64,000 nt of DNA from Halanaerobium kushneri (GCF_900156285.1 NZ_FTNC01000013.1:1-64000); one strand, 5' to 3'; positions 44,124 to 55,709 are shown, counted from the stretch's first letter. The notes: a model not told the origin generated them from the sequence alone. Numbers and translations: made by a program.

Positions 44124-45048
44124 TATCTATCTCCCTCCCGGCCAGCAGATAAAGCAGTGCCATTCTGATTGCTACACCGTTTTTGACCTGTTCAGTGATT
44201 ACAGATTGGGGGCTGTCGGCAACTGAGCTCTCAATTTCTATACCTCGATTCATTGGGCCCGGATGCATGATCATTGCTTTTTTTCCGATCCTTTCCAGAC
44301 GTTCTGCATTCATTCCATAAATCTCTCTGTATTCTCTGATTGAAGGAAAAAGTCCGCTTTCCTGTCTTTCCATCTGAATCCTTAAAATATTAACTACATC
44401 TACATTCTCCAGCGCCTGATCAAGATCAGAATAAACCTTAACTCCCATTTTTTCGATTTCTCTGGGGATTAAAGTCTGAGGACCGGCAACTGCAACTTCA
44501 GCTCCCAGTTTATTCAACCCCCAGATATTAGATCGAGCCACCCGACTGTGAGCAATATCTCCTACAATTAAAACTTTCAGTCCAGCAATCTCTCCCAACT
44601 TTTCTTTAATACTGTAGATATCAAGCAGAGCCTGAGTTGGATGGGCATGAGCCCCATCTCCTGCATTTAATACACTTGCCGAAATATTATCCGCCAAAAA
44701 CTTAGCTGCTCCGGGAGCACTATGTCTAATTACTACTACATCAGCTCCCATAACTTCCATAGTTTTGGCTGTATCAAGCAGGCTTTCCCCCTTTGCAATA
44801 CTGCTTGAAGATTTAGAAATACTCATTACATCTGCACTAAGTCTTTTGGCTGCAAGATTAAAAGAAAATTTGGTTCTTGTTGAAGGTTCATAAAATAAAT
44901 TGATTACTGTTTTCCCCCGCAGGGTGGGTACTTTTTTAACTGTTCTGGTCAGAATATCTTTCATAGCCACTGCAGTATCAAGAATCTGATTAATTTCTTC
45001 TGCTGACACATCATAAAGGCCTAAAAAATCTTTCCTTTTTAATGACAT
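44107..45048 (-). CDS. pyrB: Aspartate carbamoyltransferase, catalytic subunit
   Basis: A 313-residue enzyme that joins carbamoyl phosphate and aspartate. FYEPSTRTKFSFNLA (about residues 52-66) is the carbamoyl-phosphate site, with HAHPTQALLD and MHPGPMNRGIEI. No pyrI regulatory subunit gene is present, as in Bacillus-type operons regulated by PyrR. It follows uraA by 30 bp. Confidence 0.95.
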   Translation of the reverse strand: MSLKRKDFLGLYDVSAEEINQILDTAVAMKDILTRTVKKVPTLRGKTVINLFYEPSTRTKFSFNLAAKRLSADVMSISKSSSSIAKGESLLDTAKTMEVMGADVVVIRHSAPGAAKFLADNISASVLNAGDGAHAHPTQALLDIYSIKEKLGEIAGLKVLIVGDIAHSRVARSNIWGLNKLGAEVAVAGPQTLIPREIEKMGVKVYSDLDQALENVDVVNILRIQMERQESGLFPSIREYREIYGMNAERLERIGKKAMIMHPGPMNRGIEIESSVADSPQSVITEQVKNGVAIRMALLYLLAGREIDNEDLN

Positions 45049-45078
45049 TCAATTACCTCCTGCCCGTTATTCACTTTT

Positions 45079-46374
45079 TTAATTAGCTTCATATCTTAAC
45101 TCCGAATTGATTTCTAATTCTTCTTCTGTAATTTCTGATTCATCTTTTTCAATTTCAGGTAAAATCAGGTTCATAACAATCCCAACAATTGCTGCCAGTC
45201 CCATGCCGCCAAATTCCAGACCGGCAAAACTTAAAGTCAGATTTGAAATTCCCACTACCAGAGTTACAGAGACAATAACTAAATTTCTATTTTTAGATAA
45301 ATCTACATTATTTTCAACTAAAGTTCTAAGCCCGATGGAAGCTATCATTCCAAAGAGTAGGAATACAATCCCCCCCATTACTGCTGTCGGGATGGTTCTG
45401 ATTAGGACTCCAATTTTCTGAACAAAGGAGGTCAAAATCACTATTACTGCAGTCAGCTGAATAATCATTGGGTTATATACTTTTGTTAAAGCTAAAACCC
45501 CAACATTTTCTCCATAAGTTGTGTTAGGTGGTCCACCAAAAAGTCCTGCAGCCAGAGTTGCAACTCCGTCTCCCAAGAGAGTTCTGTGCAGACCAGGTTC
45601 AGCTACAAAATCTTTTTTGACAGTTGAACCAATTGCTACAACATCACCCAGATGCTCAACCATTGTAACTAGGGCAATTGGAGCTATTAAAGAAATCGCT
45701 TTTAAATTTCCTTCTACAGCTGGTAGTGCGAATTTTGGAAAAGCAAACCAGGAAGCTTCCATTACCGGTGTGAAATCCACCAGACCTGAGAAGGCTGCAA
45801 ATGCATAACCACCAATGATTCCGAGTAAAATTGGTATTACCTTAACTATTCCTTTGGCAAAAACACTAACTCCAACTGCAATTGCAAGAGTTACAGCCGC
45901 AACTAATAGATGTTCTGAAGCCATATCTTTCGCTGTTGGTGCAAGACCAAGCCCAATTGTTATAATTACCGGTCCAACTACTACAGGAGGCAGAAGTTTT
46001 CGAAAAAAGTCTGTTCCCAGCATTCTGATCACCGCTGACATCAGAATATATACAAGACCGGCAGTTACAATTCCAAGCATTGCACCATCTCTACCAAACT
46101 GTTCTTGAGCTGCAATTATTGGCCCGATAAAAGCAAATGAAGAGCCTAAATATGCAGGTACTTTTCCTTTTGTAACTAAATGAAAAATCAAAGTACCAAG
46201 CCCTGATGTAAAAAGGGCAACCGCTGGATTTAAACCTGTAAGTGCTGGTACTAAAACTGTAGATCCAAACATCGCAAACATATGTTGAAGTGCCAGTATA
46301 AATAGTCGGTGTTTTGTAATCCCATCTTTTTCTAATTGATTTAAATTTTCTTTACTCTGTGCTAAAATTTTCAT
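45079..46374 (-). CDS. uraA: Uracil permease, NCS2 family
   Basis: A 431-residue polytopic transporter that imports uracil, probably with H+ or Na+. FAMFGSTVLVPALTGLNP (about residues 33-50) is TM1/TM3-type NCS2 sequence, with the substrate-binding Glu in MVEHLGDVVAIG (about 239) and the family signature region GPPNTTYGENVGVL (about 277-290). The C-terminal 25 residues are acidic. It is preceded by a PyrR attenuator, so uracil uptake responds to the UMP pool. AGGAGG lies before the ATG. Confidence 0.94.
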   Translation of the reverse strand: MKILAQSKENLNQLEKDGITKHRLFILALQHMFAMFGSTVLVPALTGLNPAVALFTSGLGTLIFHLVTKGKVPAYLGSSFAFIGPIIAAQEQFGRDGAMLGIVTAGLVYILMSAVIRMLGTDFFRKLLPPVVVGPVIITIGLGLAPTAKDMASEHLLVAAVTLAIAVGVSVFAKGIVKVIPILLGIIGGYAFAAFSGLVDFTPVMEASWFAFPKFALPAVEGNLKAISLIAPIALVTMVEHLGDVVAIGSTVKKDFVAEPGLHRTLLGDGVATLAAGLFGGPPNTTYGENVGVLALTKVYNPMIIQLTAVIVILTSFVQKIGVLIRTIPTAVMGGIVFLLFGMIASIGLRTLVENNVDLSKNRNLVIVSVTLVVGISNLTLSFAGLEFGGMGLAAIVGIVMNLILPEIEKDESEITEEELEINSELRYEAN

Positions 46375-46489
46375 TTTATACCTCCTGGATGTTATAAAAT
46401 TATTGAAAAACTTTTTTGATCAAATTTCGAAAAATATTTGTCTAATTCCCTCTTTGATTTAACTTGCTTTGACTAATAACTTAAGCTAT

Positions 46490-46640
46490 TAAAAAAACTC
46501 CCTACCAGTTTGAGCCTGATAAGGAGTTTAAAATCTATTAGTAGCTGCCCTACTTTGCTGGCCGTTTTAAATCTAAACTTTTAGCCAAACACAGTTCGAG
46601 CTTCTATTCCTTACCGGCCTCTCTGGACCAATTTAAAGGA
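46490..46640 (-). promoter_or_regulatory. PyrR-dependent attenuator before uraA
   Basis: The PyrR-binding loop (minus strand: TTGGTCCAGAGAGGCCGG, within 46605-46640) begins just after the pyrR stop. A terminator follows: AACTCC (46523-46528 on this strand's left arm) and GGAGTT (46496-46501) with TTTTTTT. No promoter is visible between pyrR and this leader, so it gates read-through from pyrR into uraA and the biosynthetic genes when UMP-bound PyrR stabilises the anti-antiterminator. Confidence 0.85.
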
Positions 46641-46663
46641 TACGATATTTAATTATTTTTATT

Positions 46664-47342
<679 letters not shown>

Positions 47343-47364
47343 AACAATTATCTTATTTGAATTT

Positions 47365-47393
47365 ATCTTATCAGAATCAAGATTTTAAGTCAA
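47365..47393 (-). promoter_or_regulatory. Sigma-A promoter of the pyrR operon
   Basis: On the minus strand TTGACT (47388-47393), 17 nt, TAAGAT (47365-47370). It places the transcription start just before the PyrR-binding loop. Confidence 0.75.
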
Positions 47394-47472
47394 GGGTTAA
47401 TTTCTGAACCAGGTATAAAATGAGAGTTTTGGACCTGGTTATAGTGAATGAAAGTATAAATCTAAAATAAAA

Positions 47473-47511
47473 ATACCGGGTGCTGAAAATAATTGATTCT
47501 GCCCCCGGTAT
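47473..47511 (-). terminator. Terminator of the carAB operon
   Basis: ATACCGGG (47473-47480) and CCCGGTAT (47504-47511) form an 8-bp stem, followed on the minus strand by TTTTTATTTT. Confidence 0.85.
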
Positions 47512-47523
47512 AGTTATATTTAT

Positions 47524-50500
47524 TTACTTCTGATAATCCTGTAAAGCTTTATATTCTATTCTTTCACCATGCTCAATTTCCTTTAAGACCTTGAGCATAG
47601 CTCGAGTGGTATCCAGTGAAGTAAGGCAAGGAATTCCCATTTCTACTGCTGATCTTCTGATCTTAAAACCATCTCTTTCTGGAATCTTTCCTTTTGTCAG
47701 AGTATTAATTACCAGATCAATCTGATCATCAGAAATTAACTCCAGCGAATCAGGTGAACCATCTCCCAATTTCTTTACTATTTCTACTTTAAGACCTTTT
47801 TCATTTAAAGCAGCAGCTGTTCCTTCAGTAGCTGCGATTTTAAAACCAAGCTCTGCAAAATCTTTAATATACTCTACCGCCTCATCTTTATCCTTATCTG
47901 CTATTGTGGCCAGAATAGTTCCCTGTCGAGGAATTTCTAGACCGGCTCCTATCAAGCCTTTATAAAGTGCTTTCTCATAGCTGTCAGCCAGACCCAGAAC
48001 TTCTCCGGTTGATTTCATCTCAGGCCCCAGATTAGTATCAACCTGAGTTAATTTAGAAAAAGAAAAAACTGGAACTTTGACTGCAAAATGAGACTTCTCA
48101 GGCACCAGACCGCTTTCCCAGCCCAGATCTTTAAGTTTTTTGCCCAGCAGAGCCTTTGTTGCCAGGTCAACCATTGGTACTCCAGTCACCTTACTTAAAT
48201 AAGGTATTGTCCGGCTTGAACGGGGATTAACTTCAATTACATAAATTTTCCCCTCGCTAACAACATACTGAATATTAACGACTCCTTTAACATTAAGTGC
48301 TCTTGATATTTTTTCTGTATATTCGACAGCTTTTTCTTTTAAATTCTCTGTCAGACGATGAGGAGGATAAACAGCAATACTATCACCGGAATGGACACCC
48401 GCTCTTTCTACATGCTCCATTATGCCAGGTACAATCACTGTTTCACCATCAGAAATGGCATCAATCTCAATTTCAGTTCCAGTCAGATATTTATCTACCA
48501 GTACAGGTCTATCAGGTGAAACTTTAACTGCATTTTTCATATATTCTTCTAACTCTTTTGCATTATATACAACCTCCATTGCCCGACCACCGAGTACATA
48601 AGATGGTCTAACCAGCACTGGATAACCAATCTCTGCAGCTATTTTCTCTGCTTCCGTTAGTGAAGCAGCAACCTCACCTGCTGGTACAGGAATATCAAGC
48701 TCATTTAAAAGTCCAATAAAACGATCCCGGTCTTCTGCCAGATCAATAGAATCAACTGAGGTCCCTAATATTTCAACTCCAGCTTCTGCCAGCGGCTCAG
48801 CCAGGTTAACTGCTGTCTGCCCACCAAACTGGCAGATTACTCCTTCTGGTTTTTCATTATCAATGATATGCATTATATCTTCTTTAGTTAAAGGTTCAAA
48901 ATACAATCTATCTGAAGTATCAAAATCTGTACTTACAGTCTCCGGATTATTATTAACAATAATCGACTCATAACCTTCTTCATTTAAAGTCCAGGCAGAA
49001 TGAACACTGCAATAATCAAATTCAATACCCTGACCAATTCTAATTGGTCCTGAACCGATAACCATAACTTTCTTCTTTTCAGTTGGTTCCGCTTCATTAA
49101 CTTTCTCATACGAAGAATAATAATAAGGGGTTTCTGCTTCAAATTCTGCCGCACAGGTATCAACCATTTTATAAACTGGTTTTAAATTAAGCTGATCACG
49201 GATAGCTTTTATTTCCTCTTCCGACTTTTCAGTTATAAGTGCAATTTCAGAATCTGAAAACCCTATTTCTTTAGCCCGTTTTAGGAGTTCTCTTTCCGAT
49301 TCTATCTTATTTTTATTTGCATCCAGCTTATATTCCAGATTAATAATATTATTTAGTTTGTGTAGAAAAAAAGTACTGATCTCTGTAATTTGATGTACTT
49401 TATCTACTGACCAACCCCGCCGTAAAGCTTCTGCAATCACAAAAAGTCGATTATCATCTGCTTTAAATAAAGCTTCTCTGATTTCCGAATCCGTCATCTT
49501 TCTAAACTCTTCTAAATAAAATCCATAACGACCAATCTCCAGAGAACGAACTGCTTTTAGCATAGAAGCTTCTAAGTTACGTTCAATAGCCATTACTTCA
49601 CCGGTTGCCTTCATTTGAGTTCCCAGATCTCGGTCAGCATAATGAAATTTATCAAAAGGCCAGCGTGGTATCTTAAATACTACATAATCCAATGCTGGCT
49701 CAAAACAGGCAGTTGTTTTACCTGTGATTGCATTTTCTATTTCATCCAGGCTGTAACCTAAAGCAATTCTGGCTGAAACTTTAGCAATCGGATAACCGGT
49801 TGCTTTGGAAGCCAGGGCACTGGAACGGCTAACACGAGGATTAACTTCAATTATATAATACTGAAAACTCTCCGGATCAAGTGCATACTGAACATTACAC
49901 CCGCCTTCAATTCCAAGAGCTCTAATAATCTTTAAAGCAGAACTTCTAAACATCTGATATTCTTTATCTGTTAGAGTCTGACTGGGAGCAACAACAATAC
50001 TATCACCAGTGTGAACTCCAACCGGATCAAAATTTTCCATATTACAGACAACTATACAGTTATCATTTTTATCTCGCATTACTTCATATTCAATTTCTTT
50101 CCAGCCTTTAATACTTTTTTCTATTAAAACCTGACCTATTAAACTGTGTTTAAATCCCCGGGCTGTAATTTCTTTTAATTCTTCCAAATTATCTGCAACT
50201 CCACCACCGGTACCTCCCATAGTATAGGCCGGTCGCACAATAACAGGATATCCAATCCCAGCTGCAATTTCAGCTGCCTGATCAATATTTTCTGCAATTT
50301 TACTATCTAATATTGGTTCTCCAATTTCATTCATTAACTTCTTAAAAGTATTTCTGTCTTCTGCCTTCTCAATGGTCTCAATTGGAGTACCTAAAAGTTC
50401 TACATTCAAATCTTCTAAAATATTTGTTTCGGCAAGATCGATAGCTAAATTTAGCGCAATCTGACCTCCCAGAGTAGGAATTAATCCATCTGGGTTTTCC

Positions 50501-50739
50501 TTTTTTAAAATTTCTATTATACTTTCAACAGTTAAGGGTTCTATATATACACGGTCTGCCATATTCTCATCTGTCATTATTGTAGCAGGGTTACTGTTGA
50601 CTAAAACAACTTCTAAACCTTCTTCTTTCAGAGCCCGACAGGCCTGACTACCAGAATAATCAAACTCTGCTGCCTGTCCGATAATAATTGGTCCTGAACC
50701 AATAACCATAACTTTATTAATATCTTCTCTTTTCGGCAT
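47524..50739 (-). CDS. carB: Carbamoyl-phosphate synthase, large subunit
   Basis: A 1071-residue synthetase with the usual duplicated ATP-grasp halves. The N-terminus is [20 protein letters not shown] and the second half starts [17 protein letters not shown] near residue 546. The phosphate loops include [12 protein letters not shown] and [13 protein letters not shown]. The C-terminal MGS-like regulatory domain (about 930-1071) is complete. Start at the ATG 50739 (MPKREDINK) with GGGAGG 5 nt upstream; an in-frame start 36 bases earlier lacks a site. It makes carbamoyl phosphate with CarA for pyrimidines and arginine. Confidence 0.95.
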   Translation of the reverse strand: MPKREDINKVMVIGSGPIIIGQAAEFDYSGSQACRALKEEGLEVVLVNSNPATIMTDENMADRVYIEPLTVESIIEILKKENPDGLIPTLGGQIALNLAIDLAETNILEDLNVELLGTPIETIEKAEDRNTFKKLMNEIGEPILDSKIAENIDQAAEIAAGIGYPVIVRPAYTMGGTGGGVADNLEELKEITARGFKHSLIGQVLIEKSIKGWKEIEYEVMRDKNDNCIVVCNMENFDPVGVHTGDSIVVAPSQTLTDKEYQMFRSSALKIIRALGIEGGCNVQYALDPESFQYYIIEVNPRVSRSSALASKATGYPIAKVSARIALGYSLDEIENAITGKTTACFEPALDYVVFKIPRWPFDKFHYADRDLGTQMKATGEVMAIERNLEASMLKAVRSLEIGRYGFYLEEFRKMTDSEIREALFKADDNRLFVIAEALRRGWSVDKVHQITEISTFFLHKLNNIINLEYKLDANKNKIESERELLKRAKEIGFSDSEIALITEKSEEEIKAIRDQLNLKPVYKMVDTCAAEFEAETPYYYSSYEKVNEAEPTEKKKVMVIGSGPIRIGQGIEFDYCSVHSAWTLNEEGYESIIVNNNPETVSTDFDTSDRLYFEPLTKEDIMHIIDNEKPEGVICQFGGQTAVNLAEPLAEAGVEILGTSVDSIDLAEDRDRFIGLLNELDIPVPAGEVAASLTEAEKIAAEIGYPVLVRPSYVLGGRAMEVVYNAKELEEYMKNAVKVSPDRPVLVDKYLTGTEIEIDAISDGETVIVPGIMEHVERAGVHSGDSIAVYPPHRLTENLKEKAVEYTEKISRALNVKGVVNIQYVVSEGKIYVIEVNPRSSRTIPYLSKVTGVPMVDLATKALLGKKLKDLGWESGLVPEKSHFAVKVPVFSFSKLTQVDTNLGPEMKSTGEVLGLADSYEKALYKGLIGAGLEIPRQGTILATIADKDKDEAVEYIKDFAELGFKIAATEGTAAALNEKGLKVEIVKKLGDGSPDSLELISDDQIDLVINTLTKGKIPERDGFKIRRSAVEMGIPCLTSLDTTRAMLKVLKEIEHGERIEYKALQDYQK

Positions 50740-50835
50740 CTTTTCCTCCCTAAATTTTTTAAAATTTGTCTGCAATAAAATATTAGAATATTCAACTGAA
50801 AATATTGCAAATCACCCGAAAACATAAGTTTACAA

Positions 50836-51909
50836 TCAGCGCATCATTTCAACAAATTGATCAAATAAATAGTGTGAATCTTCGGGCCCCGGAGAAGCTT
50901 CTGGATGGTACTGAACTGAAAAAGCAGGATATTTCTGGTGTTTAAAGCCTTCAACTGTACCATCATTAACATTAATATGAGTCAGCTCTAAATCAAGCTC
51001 TGCTAGCGACTCTTCTTTAATTGCAAAACCATGATTTTGGGAAGTTATATAGACTCGATTGCCACTCAAATCTTTAACCGGATGATTTGCTCCCCGGTGA
51101 CCAAACTTCAATTTATATGTTTCTGCACCACAGGCCCTACCCAAAAGCTGATGCCCAAGACAAATTCCAAAAATCGGGACTTCTCCTAACAGTTCCTTTA
51201 TGGTCTCAGAAACATAGTCAGCATCTTCCGGATCACCAGGTCCATTGGAGAACATTACTCCATCCGGTTTATAATTTAAAATTTTCTGGGCTGTAGTACT
51301 GGCAGGCACTATAATAACTTCACAGTTACGCTCCAGCAGTGAGTCCTTAATATTATTTTTAGCTCCACAGTCTACTAAAACTACTCGATACTTATTTTGG
51401 GTTCCGAACTTTTCTACTGTCTTTCGGCTGACCATTGAAACTAAATCTCTACCGGATAACCCGGGTGCTTTTTTTGCTTTAGCTATTAATTTATCGTTAC
51501 TTAAATTTTCAGTAGTTATGATTCCACGCATTGTTCCCTGTCGTCGCAGTATTTTAGTCAGAGCTCTGGTATCTATGCCGCTAATTGCTGTAATTCCATT
51601 TTCTTTTAAGTATTTTTCAAGTCTCTTTTGTAAACGCCAGTTTTCTGGTTCCTCAGCAAATTCCCTAACTATAAAACCATTAACATGGGATTTAAAAGAT
51701 TCGAAGTCGTCTTCGTTAATACCATAATTACCTATTAAAGGATAAGTCATACATACTATTTCTCCTTTATAGGAAGGATCAGTAAGGATTTCCTGATAAC
51801 CAGTCATGCTGGTATTAAAAACTATTTCTCCAGCACTATCTTTTTCAGCACCAAAAAGTTTTCCTGCGAAAATACTCCCTTCTTCTAGAACAAGTTTTGC
51901 TTTTTTCAT
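50836..51909 (-). CDS. carA: Carbamoyl-phosphate synthase, small (glutaminase) subunit
   Basis: A 357-residue class I glutamine amidotransferase. Its catalytic Cys is in FGICLGHQLLGRA (about residues 245-257), and the His and Glu are in VQYHPEASPGPEDS (about 331-344). FSNGPGDP precedes the active site. The N-terminal half has the CarA-specific domain (FNTSMTGYQEILTDPSY). It feeds ammonia to CarB. It lies behind its own PyrR attenuator, so this copy is tied to pyrimidine supply. Confidence 0.95.
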   Translation of the reverse strand: MKKAKLVLEEGSIFAGKLFGAEKDSAGEIVFNTSMTGYQEILTDPSYKGEIVCMTYPLIGNYGINEDDFESFKSHVNGFIVREFAEEPENWRLQKRLEKYLKENGITAISGIDTRALTKILRRQGTMRGIITTENLSNDKLIAKAKKAPGLSGRDLVSMVSRKTVEKFGTQNKYRVVLVDCGAKNNIKDSLLERNCEVIIVPASTTAQKILNYKPDGVMFSNGPGDPEDADYVSETIKELLGEVPIFGICLGHQLLGRACGAETYKLKFGHRGANHPVKDLSGNRVYITSQNHGFAIKEESLAELDLELTHINVNDGTVEGFKHQKYPAFSVQYHPEASPGPEDSHYLFDQFVEMMR

Positions 51910-52026
51910 TTAACTACCTCCACTTTTTTCTTTTACTAGAATCATTGCTTTGATTTTAGTAATTTTACTTTACTACTTTGATTCTTTAACACACTTTTAA
52001 AGTAAACTACTAAAGTTTATTGATAA

Positions 52027-52150
52027 AAATAAAACCCTCTCACCAGAAAGAATGGTTTGAAGGTCAAAAATGATATAGTTAGCCCCACCTCAAATTTAAT
52101 TAGAGTTAACTTTAAATACCTTTGCCAGCCTCTCTGGACTGATTTAAAAG
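52027..52150 (-). promoter_or_regulatory. PyrR-dependent attenuator before carA
   Basis: The PyrR loop, minus strand ATCAGTCCAGAGAGGCTGGC (within 52119-52150), is followed downstream by a weaker terminator: AAACC...GGTTT with TTATTTTT (52027-52058). The rest of the 378-nt gap to hydA (52209-52287) is AT-rich with one AT-only inverted repeat. Confidence 0.85.
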
Positions 52151-52179
52151 GAAGTTCTATTCTTTTATTATTGTGATAT

Positions 52180-52208
52180 AGTTTACCATTAAAAAATAAT
52201 GCTGTCAA
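52180..52208 (-). promoter_or_regulatory. Sigma-A promoter of carAB
   Basis: On the minus strand TTGACA (52203-52208), 17 nt, TAAACT (52180-52185), just upstream of the PyrR-binding loop. Confidence 0.75.
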
Positions 52209-52287
52209 TAGAGAAACTAAGATTTAGAAAATTAATTATTTTAAAATTAATTTAAATTTAACTTTAAGAACTCATTTGTAATTAAAT

Positions 52288-54000
52288 TTAAATTTTTCTT
52301 GCTTTATATTTAGTATGCAGCAGTTTGTGAGCTATTTCGCTGCCCGGGTTTTCTAAATAACTATCATATAATTTTTTAATATAAGGATTTTCGTGCGATT
52401 TTCTTAATTTTTTATTTTTATCTATTTTATAAAGCGCTTTCTGTCTTTTTTCTAATATATTATCATCACAGGAGATAGGCTGACCACCGCCACCCATACA
52501 ACCTCCGGGACAGGCCATAAACTCTATAAAGTCAAATTCTTCGCCTGCTTTAATCATTTCCATTATTTTACGAGCATTACCCAAACCATTTGCAACTGCA
52601 GCCTTTAATTTTAAACCATCAATTTCTATTTCAGCTTTTTTAATTCCTTCTAAACCTCTTAGCTTTTCAAATTCAATTTTTTTAAGTTCAGTACCTGTAA
52701 TAATTTCTGCAGCAGTTCTAAGAGCAGCCTCCATAACTCCACCAGTAGTTCCAAAAATATCTGCTGCACCAGAAGAAACTCCCAACAACTCGTCATATTC
52801 GCTTTTTTCTAAATTAAGAAAATCAATCCCGGCTGATTTAATCATTGAAGCCAGTTCCCTGGTAGTTAGAACATAATCTACATCTCCGGCCATTTCTTCA
52901 CGTTTAGCCTCAAATTTCTTAGCTGTACAGGGCATAACAGAAACAACAACTATATTTTCAGGATCTATTCCCTTTTCTCTAGCATAATATGATTTTGCTA
53001 AAGCTCCAAACATCTGTTGAGGAGATTTGGCTGAAGAAAGGTTATCCAGATATTCAGGATAAAAATGTTCAATAAACTTAATCCAACCTGGACTACAGGA
53101 AGTAAAAAGCGGCAATCTGTGACCACTTTTGATTCTCTCAATTAATTCTGTTCCTTCTTCCATGATAGTTAAATCAGCAGTAAAATTTGTATCAAAAACT
53201 GCATCAAAACCAAGTCTTTTTAAAGCTGTAATCAGTTGGCCTGTAGCTATATCTCCCGCCTGATTAGAAAAAGGTTCCGAGATTGCAATTCTTACTGCAG
53301 GAGCAGTCTGAACTACTACATGTTTGCTCTCATCATTTAAAATATCTAAAACAATATCTTTCTGATAAAGTTCGTGTAAAGCTCCTGTAGGACACGAAAG
53401 AATACACTGGCCACAGTTTGTACATTCGACATTTCCCAGACCTCTATTTTTAAAGGTGGTAACAACAGTTTCCGGTCCCCTATTGGCTGTGGTAAATATA
53501 CCAATACTCTGAATTTCCTCACATTTTCTAATACAGCGATTACAGCTTATACATTTTTCGGGTTCTCTAATAACGGCATAACTGGAATTATCAACACTAT
53601 CACCACGTTTTATTGGCTCCAATCTCATTTTTGAAACTCCTATATCTTCAGCAATTTCCTTTAATTCGCAGTTGCTGGCTCGACTGCAGGTTAAACAATT
53701 TAATTGGCAGTCAATATTATGAGTTGCAATAATTAATTCAAATAAGTTTTTCCTCAGTTCTCTAACCTTTTTAGAGTGAGTTTTAATTTTCATTCCAGCT
53801 TTAATTTCAGTTGCACAGGCAGGTTTTAGTAGTTCCTCTCCTTCAACCTCCACAACACATAATCTGCAGCCTCCATAAATTGATAGACCATCTTCATAAC
53901 AGAGAGTCGGGATATTTATTTTTGCTTTTTTTGCTGCCTCCAAAATACTCATCTTTTCGTCCAGATCTATCTTAATTCCATCAATTTCTGTCCTAAGCAT
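52288..54000 (-). CDS. hydA: [FeFe] hydrogenase catalytic subunit (HydA/HndD type)
   Basis: A 570-residue hydrogenase. The N-terminus is a NuoG-like [2Fe-2S] ferredoxin domain (CYEDGLSIYGGCRLC). Then comes a His/Cys [4Fe-4S] segment (HNIDCQLNCLTC), two [4Fe-4S] clusters (CISCNRCIRKC, CTNCGQCILSCPTG), and the H-cluster motifs L1 FTSCSPGW, L2 VMPCTAKKFEA, L3 FMACPGGCMGGGGQP. It makes or uses H2. With HydB and HydC it resembles NAD(H)-linked, electron-bifurcating complexes that also use ferredoxin. Start at the ATG 54000 with GGAGG 8 nt upstream; it overlaps hydB by 8 bp. The maturation genes hydE/F/G are not in the window. Confidence 0.94.
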   Translation of the reverse strand: MLRTEIDGIKIDLDEKMSILEAAKKAKINIPTLCYEDGLSIYGGCRLCVVEVEGEELLKPACATEIKAGMKIKTHSKKVRELRKNLFELIIATHNIDCQLNCLTCSRASNCELKEIAEDIGVSKMRLEPIKRGDSVDNSSYAVIREPEKCISCNRCIRKCEEIQSIGIFTTANRGPETVVTTFKNRGLGNVECTNCGQCILSCPTGALHELYQKDIVLDILNDESKHVVVQTAPAVRIAISEPFSNQAGDIATGQLITALKRLGFDAVFDTNFTADLTIMEEGTELIERIKSGHRLPLFTSCSPGWIKFIEHFYPEYLDNLSSAKSPQQMFGALAKSYYAREKGIDPENIVVVSVMPCTAKKFEAKREEMAGDVDYVLTTRELASMIKSAGIDFLNLEKSEYDELLGVSSGAADIFGTTGGVMEAALRTAAEIITGTELKKIEFEKLRGLEGIKKAEIEIDGLKLKAAVANGLGNARKIMEMIKAGEEFDFIEFMACPGGCMGGGGQPISCDDNILEKRQKALYKIDKNKKLRKSHENPYIKKLYDSYLENPGSEIAHKLLHTKYKARKI

Positions 54001-55225
54001 ATAATTTACCTCCAATCTCTAAATCAGTTTGATAATTTTCAATAACTGAAATTATAAAATTAAGAGAAGATTGCCCCAGTCCACAGCGAGCTGCCAGTCT
54101 AATTGTATTACCAATATCCGAAACTAATTCCGCATCTATTTTTTTACCATCATTTTTAAATGATTTGAGTATTTTATTAATCTGTCTATTTCCTTCACGA
54201 CAGGGGAAACAGGTTCCACAGGTTTCATCCATATAGAATCTAGATACATTTAACATTAGATCTAATAAGTCATGCTTTTTACTGACTGCGATAACTGCAC
54301 CAGAGCCAAGACTATTTCCTCGTTTTTCAAAATCCTGATAGCTGTAGGGAAAATCTAAATTTTCAGATTTAATTATTGCAGTTGAAATTCCGCCAGGTAT
54401 GACAAATCTTAAATTTTCTCCTTCTTTTAAACCTCCACCCAGGTCATAAATAATTTCTTTTAAAGTGACGCTGGCAAACTCAACTTCGTACAAGCCAGGT
54501 TTATTCAAATCACCACTTAAACACAGAAGTTTTGTTCCCCGACTCCCCTTAATACCAAGTTGAGAAAATTCTTCAGAATCAGGGTTCAAAATCTCTGCAG
54601 TACAGCATAGACTTTCAACATTATTTACTACTGTTGGCTGATTATATAGACCTTTTTCAATTGGGTAAGGTGGTTTAATCCTTGAACGACCTCGTTTTCC
54701 CTCAATGGAATTTATTAATGAAGTCTCATCACCACAGACATATGCCCCTGCACCTCTGATTAATTTTAATTCTAATTTAAAGTCACTACCCTCAAAATAA
54801 TCATCTAAAATTTTTTCTTTCCTTGCAGCTTCAATTGTTTTTAAAAAAACATCTATTGCTTTTGAATATTCACCCCGAATATAAATATATGCTTTATCTG
54901 CTCCCACAGCATAAGCTGCAATCATAATTCCTTCTAGAACTTTAAGTGGTCTCTCTTCTAAAAGATATCTATCCTTAAATGTTCCCGGTTCACCTTCATC
55001 ACCATTACAGACAATAAATTTTTGTTCAGCCTTAATATCTGCTGCCATTTCCCATTTGATTCCTGTTGGAAAACCAGCTCCACCCCGGCCCTTTAACTCT
55101 GACTCTTTGACTTTCTTGATTGTATTTTCTCTGCCCAACTTTAGGGCATTTTTTATTGCCTTAAATTCATAACCGTATATATCCAGTAACTTATCACCTT
55201 TTAGATATAATTTTTCCTGTATCAT
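53993..55225 (-). CDS. hydB: Hydrogenase NADH-binding flavoprotein subunit (HydB/NuoF type)
   Basis: A 410-residue NuoF-like subunit. FMN/NADH motifs are GRGGAGFPTGIKWE (about residues 46-59), CNGDEGEPGTFKDR (about 74-87) and RGAGAYVCGDETSLINSIEG (about 155-174). An SLBB domain follows, and the [4Fe-4S] site is CGTCFPCREG plus a later Cys in RCGLGQ. Unlike many HydB proteins it lacks the N-terminal thioredoxin-like [2Fe-2S] domain and the C-terminal ferredoxin domain, so it is a short form. Confidence 0.93.
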   Translation of the reverse strand: MIQEKLYLKGDKLLDIYGYEFKAIKNALKLGRENTIKKVKESELKGRGGAGFPTGIKWEMAADIKAEQKFIVCNGDEGEPGTFKDRYLLEERPLKVLEGIMIAAYAVGADKAYIYIRGEYSKAIDVFLKTIEAARKEKILDDYFEGSDFKLELKLIRGAGAYVCGDETSLINSIEGKRGRSRIKPPYPIEKGLYNQPTVVNNVESLCCTAEILNPDSEEFSQLGIKGSRGTKLLCLSGDLNKPGLYEVEFASVTLKEIIYDLGGGLKEGENLRFVIPGGISTAIIKSENLDFPYSYQDFEKRGNSLGSGAVIAVSKKHDLLDLMLNVSRFYMDETCGTCFPCREGNRQINKILKSFKNDGKKIDAELVSDIGNTIRLAARCGLGQSSLNFIISVIENYQTDLEIGGKLYA

Positions 55226-55261
55226 AATCTCACTCCTTAATGAGGATTACAAATCAAATAA

Positions 55262-55693
55262 TTATAAGCAGTTATTTAAAATTTCAAGAGCCGTGTTTTT
55301 ATTCACTTTTTTATATATTTTATTATTAACCATCATGACAGGACCTTCACCACAGTGGCCCAGACACTCTACTATTTCCAGGGTGAATTTTTTATCTTCT
55401 GTAGTCTGATGGCTTTCTAAATTTAGAAAAGATTTTACAGCATTTAAAACAGAATCAGATTGATTAAGATGACAGGATATACTATCACAAATTCTAATTA
55501 TATATTTACCTGTTGGTTCAGTATAAAACATAGAATAAAAAGATATAACACCATATACATTGGCTCTCGGCAGCATATATTTTTCTGCCAGATTTTCAAT
55601 CTCAATTTCTGGAATATAACCATAACTGTTTTGAATTTCATGCAATTTTTCTAAAAGACTCTCCCGGTAAAATAAAGATTTAACTTCATTCAT
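55262..55693 (-). CDS. hydC: Hydrogenase [2Fe-2S] subunit (HydC/NuoE type)
   Basis: A 143-residue NuoE-like thioredoxin-fold protein. The four cluster cysteines are seen in ICDSISCHLN (two, about residues 80-85) and VECLGHCGEGP (two, about 121-125). A helical N-terminus is present. It is the first gene of the hydCBA operon; GGAGGGGG precedes the ATG. A TTGTGAT-AAAT-TTAACTA dyad just upstream of the ribosome site may be a Rex site. Confidence 0.93.
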   Translation of the reverse strand: MNEVKSLFYRESLLEKLHEIQNSYGYIPEIEIENLAEKYMLPRANVYGVISFYSMFYTEPTGKYIIRICDSISCHLNQSDSVLNAVKSFLNLESHQTTEDKKFTLEIVECLGHCGEGPVMMVNNKIYKKVNKNTALEILNNCL

Positions 55694-55709
55694 TTAATCC
55701 CCCTCCTTT

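Noticed and set aside
45107-46108. Three long plus-strand frames opposite uraA
   Set aside because: They are antisense to a well-supported gene, have odd composition (Thr/Ile/Ser/Pro-rich) and lack ribosome sites.
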